Source: Tenebrio molitor
Lineage: Eukaryota > Arthropoda > Insecta > Coleoptera > Tenebrionidae
NCBI RefSeq assembly: GCF_963966145.1
Contig: NC_091049.1
Coordinates: 29,202,001-29,266,000, forward strand
Direction: 5' to 3'
Length of the DNA stretch: 64,000 bases
The notes under the pieces were generated by a model that worked only from the letters and a program-made list of their open reading frames with translations, had not been told where the DNA came from and did no database searches. Below are positions 56,250-64,000 of this stretch, one piece after another (the stretch's first letter is position 1; the number at the start of each line of letters is the position of its first letter). Both the position numbers and the translations under genes were made by a program.

Positions 56250-57385
56250 TGACGTCACAGTAACGGCTTTATCGAAAAACGAATGAAACCTCCAGAATTT
56301 AATAAAAATAGCAAGAATTTTGTTTTTTTTTCAGTAGAACGATGTGTTTAGGCTTTACAATTACTGCTTCGTGGAGTAAAATGCCATTAATGACGCGAAA
56401 ATGTATCATTTATAAGTGAGGTTAAATTTGTGTATTTATTGTTCTTGCGTAATTTTTACTTTGTGAATCATTTAAATAACACCAAATCACAACAAATTTT
56501 TACAATTACATTTTTTAATCATAGTCCAATGAGCCTAGTCCGTTGGTTGTTCTTTTTTCAAATCTTCTATCAAAAAGGATTCAGTAGGAATGAGGTCGGG
56601 GCTGTATGGTGGATGACTTCTGCAAACCCCGCTTCGCGTTCATTGTATGTACTTAATTACAATGTTTTTAACTACATATGACGCATTAGCAATTGCAACA
56701 TTTTTAAAAACAACAAAACTCACTAGTAAGTAGGTAAATATAGATTTAAGATAAAAAACAAAATATTTTTGTTATCTTTTATTTCAAATCTCACACAGTA
56801 TCATCATTATACAGTGTGGAAACTACTCGTACTTATGGAACAAAACCAGTAATTTCAAAACTAATGACATTTGTCAGTCTTCTCCCGATCATATCCCACC
56901 AGCGTCCTTTAAGAACTCTACTGTTTTTCTGGCTATATGTGGGCGAGCGTTATCTTGCTGACATTTTTAATTGTGAATTACGACTAGGTACAGTCGCGGA
57001 ATCAAAATTTAGGGCACTGAGTGTAATTAAATCATCGTTTTCACCAGCTGCCTACCCGTTAATTTGCCACAAAACACTATTTTTTTATGTAAATAAAGCA
57101 AAATGACAAAAACATGTCAAAAGTAAAAAATAAGTTTATATTAACGTAAAAGTTACAATATGAAGATGACAAAATAGCCCGAAATTTCAATTCCGTAAAT
57201 GTACATAATTCGTAATCAGTGGAGATCTGATCGATCTTATCTAAGGCTCTATAAAAGTGTGATGTTCATGTAATATGATATTTTTATTGTGATTGTTTAC
57301 TGATTAAGAGTTCGTGATCAATACACTAAATCAAAAAATAATTTTCTTATTAAATGTTCAACACCGGAGTACTGGTAGTCCAGAG
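56250..57385 (+). repeat. Segmental duplication: 5' flank of copy 4 (pairs with 29648-31770)
   Basis: Same order of sequence blocks as before the truncated copy: GACGTCACAGTAACGGCTTT, the mariner relic on the minus strand at 56520-56650, and the Tc1 relic (QDNARPH context) on the minus strand at 56880-56970. Lacks the two MITEs and about 800 bases present in the other unit. Confidence 0.75.
57205..57385 (+). promoter_or_regulatory. Core promoter and leader of copy 4
   Basis: GGAGATCTGATCGATCTTAT gives the GATA-type site; TATAAAAG is at 57250-57257. An upstream ATG begins 32 nt before the main start, out of frame. Confidence 0.7.
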
Positions 57386-60300
57386 ATGCCTTCTGTAAGT
57401 AGACCTGTTTTGAAAAGTCAAGCTAACATTTTTTACAGCAGGAATTGCACATTTTATTTTTAGAATATAGAAAACTGAATATTTTGAAATGTCTCTATCA
57501 TGCGCCTGGGACATGGAAACATAAAAACACAGATCACATTATTATTCCCAATAAAAATTTTCTTTTGCACACTTTTAAAATGTTCTTATCTCGATGTTTC
57601 AAATTTGTCCCATTTAAAAAATACTTTGAAATTTTGAAGAACATGGCAATATTGCATATACATATAAAGTAAATAAATATACTGGGTACTCCAAAATTCG
57701 CGGAACAACTCAGTGGGGTAATGTCAACTTGTGTTAGAAAATTATATAATAAATAAATTCTATATACAGGGTGTTATTGAAAGTTGTACAGATATTTTAA
57801 CCACGTACTACTGACTTCATGTAGAACTCGGAAAAATATTTAAAAAAATCTATGTCAAAAAATAAAATGACATTTATTTTTTGAGCTACAATTTTTTTAA
57901 ATTGCATTTAGTTTTCTACGTTGTCCTACAACCTCGTAGGTAAAATTTCGGCACATTTTAAAAATACACCCTGTATACTTATCATGTTTTATAAGATGTA
58001 CGCCAATGCGAAGTAACCTGTAGGAAATATGCTTTAAAACAAGGAAACTGCATTGGTGTACCTTTTATAAAATATGATATACAGAGCGTATTTTTAAAAT
58101 GTGCCGAAATTTTACCTGCGAGGTTGTTTGACAACGTAGAAGACTAAAAGCAATTTAAAAATATTGCAGCTCAAAAATTAATGTCATTTTATTTTTTGAC
58201 AGAATTTTTTAGATTTTTCTCCGAATTCTACATAGAGGCTCGTGGTTAAAATATCTGTACAACTTTCAATAACACCCTGTATATTTTAGATTTGAAGATA
58301 TGGGGGCTCAAAAGGTGCATTGAAAAAGATTTTGACTAATGGTTTTTTACCAGCCAATGATTGTGATCACGTTTGTAATTGTTTTGCTACGTTATTTCCA
58401 GCATTTTCAAGAAGTGATTTTATCTCGGTTTCACCTCAAGTAACGTATGGCAACATGGTTTTGAATTTTCTTTCTTATTTCCCTGGGTACAACAAAAATG
58501 AAATATCTAAAAACTATTGGGATTACATAGGATGTTTGTAAATGTTGCCACATTTAGTGTAACAAATAGATCCATATCTTCTACAAAATAGTTATTTTTA
58601 TATTAAGTGCGCGAAGAGAGTGTTTTTTGTGCATGAAAAGGTCTTTTACGCCGAGACGAAGGTCGAGGCAGTATAAGCCTTTGAATGCACAAAAACATCT
58701 TCGCGCACGAAATATAAACAATATTTTTTCTATAATTGATTCAAAAAAATTGAAATTAAAAATTCAAATTTTTGAAGGAACTCTGAAGTTTCAATGCAGT
58801 GACCATGTTGCTAGGTAACTAATAAAAAACAGTGCGTGAAATGAAAAACAGAAATAGTCGTATGCGTGAAATTGCATTTCACACACTGTTTTGTATGGTT
58901 TCTATGGTTTCGATCTTACTAACAATGCAAAAAAAAATACACGTCAGAAAATGACCCATTTCAGGCACAGATAACTATGCGTGAATTTCAATTTTTTGAA
59001 TCAATTATAGAAAAAAAATATTGATTCTATTAAATATTTTTGCCTGATATTTTTTTCGTTCAACGCTTTTACTACATATTTTGGTGGTAATTACTAAAAA
59101 TTAATATCGAAATTTAATTTCAGAGTTCAGAACAAAACGAAGTACGGAAAAAAAGGAATGTTCCAAGAGTCTTTTCTTCGGTAAGTACTTTTTTTTTGGA
59201 AAATGAAAATTAAATCACCACCAATTTTACATGATAAATTCTTATCAAGGATTATGTCAAAGTGGATTGTTTTTCAACACGTAACAGCGCTGTCTGATTA
59301 CGAAAATTGTAGATTAGTTTCGAGAGCACTGCTTAATAATAATTTTTTATCGATATTTTTAAAACACTGAATTTATTTATCAGAACTTATGGTCCGTCAT
59401 CCGAGATCTTTTAGCATTATTCTTAAAACAATTGTAATTCTAGTTGTGCCCAAAAGATTTTATTTATACAGGGTGTCCCCAAAAAAAAAGACGAGTCCAT
59501 AGCTCCCTTATTTATCGGAGGATTTTAATTATCTATACACCAAATTAAATGGTTGTTAATAGGCTACAAAACGGCTTAATAAATTCACGTATAGCTCCAA
59601 GGGCTTCAAGACTAGACTGTCAAAATATTTTTTTTTAAATGGGATCACATACTTTTTTTTAGTAATTCTGAGAGAGATTTTAATTCTGAAAACAACAATG
59701 TATCACAAGTATAACTTCACATAAAAAAAAATAACACTAACTTTTGAAACAAATGACGAGCACCAAGCGAAAAGCTATCAAAATGCATTGCGTTACAATG
59801 TAATAACCAAATTAAGGTAGCTGGAAAAACAAATGACAAATAATAACATGTGGGATTGCGCAGATATGCCGCCAATGTTTAGCGCAAAATGGAACATAGA
59901 CGATATTAGTGTTTTTTACATTTTTTTTTGTGAATTTTTGGTATTTAAGTGTATACTTGTGATACACTGTTGTTTTCAGAATAAAAATCTCTATCAGAAT
60001 TACTAAAAAAAATATGTAATCCCATTTGAAAAAAATATTTTGACAGTTTACCCTTGAAACTCATGGGGCTATACTTAAATTTATTAGGCCATTTTGTAGC
60101 CTATTAACAACCATTTAATTTGGTGTACAGATAATTAAAATCTTCCGATAAATAACGGAGTTATGGACTCGTCTTCTTTTTTGGGGACACCCTGTATATT
60201 TTATTTAACAGTTCTGTAAAAATAGACCACATTATTTTCTTCAAAACGCCTGTCAAACTTCTGAATAAAAGTTATTTTTTAGATCTTTGAAAAAAGAAGC

Positions 60301-63300
60301 GGAACCACTGATCGGGGTAAAGACTACGAACATTTATACATCGCACATTTAATCTTGAAGCTGACAAACAATGACGATATAGAAGATTTTTCGATATCTT
60401 CGAACAACGAAAAATTCGGAGATTTTGACGACGTGGTCTTTGAAATAAAATATTACAACCAAAACTCACAAACCTACGCTTTGCAGTTGAAATACACAAA
60501 CAAGAGAAAAAGGCTGACAGAGGCCTCATTGACCGCTGAAAGCGGAAATTTTAGTATCAAGAAGTACATCAAAGGATTTAAATTTGTCGACGACTCCGTC
60601 AGAGTTATTCTTTTCACGAACTCCCTATTCGATGGTTCTCAAAAGCAAAACATTACTTTAGGATCAAACACCATCATAGTACATGAAACTCCACAAGACG
60701 TGCTTTTGACAAGTTCGGACAAAGGTCACTCCTACAATTTCACAATCGAGAGCCCAATAAATCTACCAGAAACAACATTGAAGTTTTTTAACAATTTTCT
60801 ACTTTACACAAATCAAATGAACGTTGAGGAACTCGAAGAGTGGACTAAAAATACATTCAAAAACATGTTCAGTTGCGAAGAGTCAATTTTTAAAGAATAC
60901 ATTTACTTCGTTACCGGTTGGAGTCACATAGAAGGGAAAAAGAAAAAGTTAAAGAAATCATGGGTGAAACGTGCCATTGCTATTCAAATATTATCACCTT
61001 TTATAAAACCATTGTCTTTGGCTGCGGGTCCAGTTAACGAAAAGACAAAACTTTTACCAGAAACCATGTCAAGATTTAGAATTACAATAAATCGTAGAAA
61101 AGTTACGATTTTTTGGAAAGACTTCAAGAACGAAATTAATGATCTTGTAGAGCTGAATAAAATTCTAAAACAATATCAAATAAGAAAGAGTCGCATTGAA
61201 AGCGTGGACAATTTGGATGAGAAAGAACTCAGTAAAATGTTGTGGTTGATGGGAAAATGTCCACTGGTTCTCGATGGTAGAGGCAACATTTCTGCAGCTC
61301 TTAATTTATGTCCTGACGACAAGTTTGTCATACTTAATCCAAATTATTCAATTAATGTTTCTTCGAGCTTGCAAGACGAACCAGACAATTTCACTTACTC
61401 ACTGTCATGTACCGAAACAATGAATTTGACGGACTCGGAAGTGGAAATTCATGAAATTACAGACGTCACCACGGATGAGCTAGTTGTAATCACAAAGAGT
61501 TGCAGTCTGGGAGACAAAGCAGGCGAAAGTACGTCACCGCACTACGTCAAAAGAAATTTTACAAAAATCATGATAGACCCACAATTCTTGAAAGAAAAAT
61601 ATACAAACACTGTAGTTGTTATCAGTTGCATTACAAATGTGAAAAGTTTTAAATTCCGCTTTAATCATACAAAGTTCGTCAAATTAGAAGAGTTTTCCAA
61701 GGATGAATGCGACGACACAGTCACTTACTTCACCGACGTTGAATATTCTCAAAAGCAGTTTGACGAATTGTATCTCAAGAGATCTCCAGACACTGAATTC
61801 CATCAGTTTCGATACGTCAACGACAACTGTCTAGAGTGGATCAGAAGCAAGAAATCTATCGAAAAATTGCGACAATACCTACTGGTAAGTAACAACTTGG
61901 CAAAGTATGACAATTACGTCATTAGCGAAACCGAACTATTTGACAGTCCGTCTACTAATCACGTGAACATCATTTGCGCCAATCCCGGAATGGGAAAAAG
62001 CACGCTGATAAACAATCTGAAGAACGACGCTCCTCCCACAGTCTTGAGAGCCTTGGTCTACGCCAAAAATCATGCATTGTATTTTGACAAGAAAGATGTC
62101 AACGGTGAAGCATTCGTAGACTACATTCTTAACGACACCCACAAGAAAGATGGAAATTTCAACAAGCGAATTTTGAAAATGTTGAAAACTAGAGGGAGAC
62201 TCGAGTTTATCTGGGACGGACTAGACGAGAAAAATCTGGTAGTCGTCAAAGAGATTATCAAGAATATTTCCACTAAAGGACACCGACAGTGGATATCGTG
62301 TCGCAATAATTTGAAAACTGCGTTGGAAACTGAGTTTAACGTTTTTTCGAGGACCCTAACTGCATTCAACGATTCCGAGCAGAAAAGATACGTCGGCAAT
62401 AGGCTAGAGTTGTCTGGTGACGATTTGGTCGAGATTTTCCACATAATTAAGAAAAACATTGTGCACAATATTTTAGGCATTCCGCTTCAAATTTTCATAT
62501 TAACGGAATTGATCCTTCACGATAAAGAAAAATATTTTCACTTGCTGAATGAGTCATTCTTGGCGACCGACTTGTACCACCATTTTGTCGATCAAAAATT
62601 CAAGCTTCATTTCAAAGAAAAGGAACACGACACATTTGACACAATTTACGCGAAAATGATTGACGGTTATAAAAGCGTGGCGGCTGCGACATATTTGAGA
62701 AATGATCTCGTAGACAATAATTTAGATTGTCAGGAATTTTTGAAGACTATCCAAAGCGATAAAGATCCTTTCGGGTTCATAACTTACGTGTCGGATGCAC
62801 TAACCCCAGAATTTTGTCACAACTCGTTCGGTGAATATTTCGCAGCTTTGTATATTTCGGAAAGTTCCAGCGAGATCTTCCAAAACGACGAGTTTATGTA
62901 CAACGAAGAGTACAACAACATTCGATTGTTTTTTGATCTAATTGTGTCTCAAAATAGCAAAGCTCACATCGCAGTGTTGTACAATAACTTTGAACTTTTG
63001 GAAGAATGTAACGAAAAGGAGTTGATGTGCACGGACAAGATTGGACGCACCGCTTTCGATTTAGCACTCGAGAGGCGTAAAAAGTATCCAATTTTGGAGA
63101 CTTATGTATCACACCATGCCCATCATATTGGTTATTCGAATGTAAATTTTGAACCGTTCAAAGATGTCGCTTTTCAAAAAATTTTGGACTTTTTGTGTTG
63201 TTATAACGGGAGCAGTGAAAATTCAATTATTTTTGACGATAACTTTCTGCTATTACCATTTATTCCGTTATTATCAGACGAAGAAAAATCAATAATTTCT

Positions 63301-64000
63301 ACATTTAGGACCAAATTCTTGCCAAACCTTCTGTTTTACGCGATACAAACTGATTATTCAACCATATTAGAACAATTCGAAAATCTACCTTTCATAAAAA
63401 CTGATTACGGACAAACTCTTTTACACTTGGCGATCCACAATGAATCAATCAACAGTTTAGAATGTATATTGTATAACAAAAAATACAAAAAGTACCTAAT
63501 TAAAAACACGAGACTTCTAAGTACAATGTGCAGCTTCAAATTTGGCAACATTTTGAAACTTCATGAAATAGACCTAAATGTGGTAGACTATGACAGAAGA
63601 ACGCCTCTCCATCATGCTTGCGAGAGCAACAATCTTGAAGCAATAGAATTTTTAATCCAATCTGGAGCTGCACTAAACGTGAAAAGCATAAATGGTAAAA
63701 CTCCTCTGCTAGAATGTCGCTCCTTAGAAGTAATACAACTACTGATTCAAAATGGCGCTGATGTGAATATTCGAGATGCGTCCGGTAAAACCGTGCTGCA
63801 CTATGTGTCTGAAATTCAGGACTTTTCTCTAGAAATTTTAGAATTACTGATCGAAAATAATGCAGATTTAAATATTGTCGACAAAAATGGTCAATCTGCG
63901 ATACATTACGCTTGTCTGAAAAGCTCTCCCGATACTTTAAACTTTCTAATTCGAAATGGAGCCGATGTGAATTTAACAGATAGCACCCACAAAACTCCCC
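57386..64000 (+). CDS. Nuclease-like/NACHT/ankyrin protein, array copy 4 (3' end outside window)
   Basis: Exon 1 57386-57394, exon 2 59124-59180, exon 3 from 60283 and open without a stop to the window edge (about 1,239 codons). Domains follow the family: GKDYEHLYIAHLILKL, FDDVVFEI...LQLKY (His of the usual QLKH replaced by Tyr), NACHT Walker A NPGMGKST, Walker B WDGLDE, sensor segment SCRNNL where others have TSRNNL, LGIPLQIFILTEL, FCHNSFGEYFAAL, and at least four ankyrin repeats before the edge. Several in-frame losses relative to copies 2 and 3 are visible: after the Walker B DGLDE (Ile-Ser-Glu missing), in the TFDRKNRR-type segment, and in the PDM...NNFTYSL segment. All preserve frame, which argues that the copy is or was until recently under coding constraint. 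Introns carry three foldback elements. Confidence 0.85.
57767..58279. mobile_element. CAGGGTGT foldback element, full length, intron 1 of copy 4
   Basis: Two inverted arms of about 210 bases, each resembling the single MITE at 25986, around a 100-base spacer. Ends CAGGGTGTTATTGAAAGTTG and CAACTTTCAATAACACCCTG, TA on both sides. Confidence 0.82.
58584..59015 (+). repeat. 430-bp interspersed repeat in intron 1 of copy 4
   Basis: Reverse complement of 53157-53588. Absent from the corresponding intron of the truncated copy, so it inserted after the segmental duplication. Confidence 0.78.
59469..60194. mobile_element. Foldback element in intron 2 of copy 4, TA duplication
   Basis: Ends CAGGGTGTCCCCAAAAAAAA and TTTTTTGGGGACACCCTG, with long inverted arms (ACGAGTCCATAGCTCC against its inverse). 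TA on both sides. Same target position as the unrelated-interior element at 33456. Confidence 0.82.

Noticed and set aside
6759..64000. Recent transfer of the NACHT-ankyrin genes from a bacterial symbiont
   Set aside because: All copies have spliced small exons, TATA promoters and animal transposons in their introns. An ancient transfer of the nuclease domain cannot be excluded, but nothing in the window shows it.

Overview
This is an AT-rich, repeat-dense stretch of an animal nuclear genome, most likely an arthropod and probably an insect. The evidence is spliced genes with GT-AG introns and TATA boxes, degenerate mariner and Tc1 transposases, an RTE-like LINE, a tRNA-derived SINE, many foldback MITEs and a Polinton-type DNA polymerase. 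I see no bacterial operon structure. I cannot name the species.

The backbone is a head-to-tail array, all on the plus strand, of one large gene family. Each copy has a conserved promoter (GATA-type site, then TATAAAAG), a 9-nt first exon (Met-Pro-Ser), a 57-60 nt second exon and one giant third exon. The predicted protein of about 1,720-1,730 residues has three parts: an N-terminal domain resembling PD-(D/E)xK nucleases of the DUF4297/Cap4 type, a central NACHT-type STAND NTPase, and 17 or so ankyrin repeats. This layout (nuclease, NACHT switch, repeat sensor) recalls bacterial antiviral STAND/Avs proteins and animal NLRs. A role in innate immunity is inference.

Copies in order: copy 1 (6759 to about 12935) is a pseudogene with an in-frame deletion, a frameshifting deletion and a 3' end lost at a Polinton junction. 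A truncated copy (31771-34228) still has promoter and exons 1-2, but its exon-3 acceptor is mutated. Copy 2 (34469-42585) is whole except for an antisense RTE-like LINE with a 13-bp target duplication. Copy 3 (44655-51084) is the only complete open copy; it has a GC-AG first intron, an altered TATA box and a changed nuclease residue. Copy 4 (57386 to beyond the right edge) is open to the end of the window.

The left flank (1-6.5 kb) holds a hAT element with an intact spliced transposase and relics of LINE, mariner and Tc1-like elements. From 12.9 to 20.0 kb lies a degenerate Polinton/Maverick-like fragment (protein-primed DNA polymerase B broken by several frameshifts, zinc-finger and SAP-like ORFs), itself hit by two foldback elements. 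From 20.4 to 24.9 kb are MITEs, one unrecognised 136-residue ORF and an unclassified GC-rich block. From about 25.1 kb the sequence again matches the 3' flank of copy 3, so about 12 kb of foreign DNA split the first array unit. Upstream flanks of copies 2 and 4 are segmental duplicates that include their MITEs. Patchy near-identity between copies 2 and 3 suggests gene conversion.
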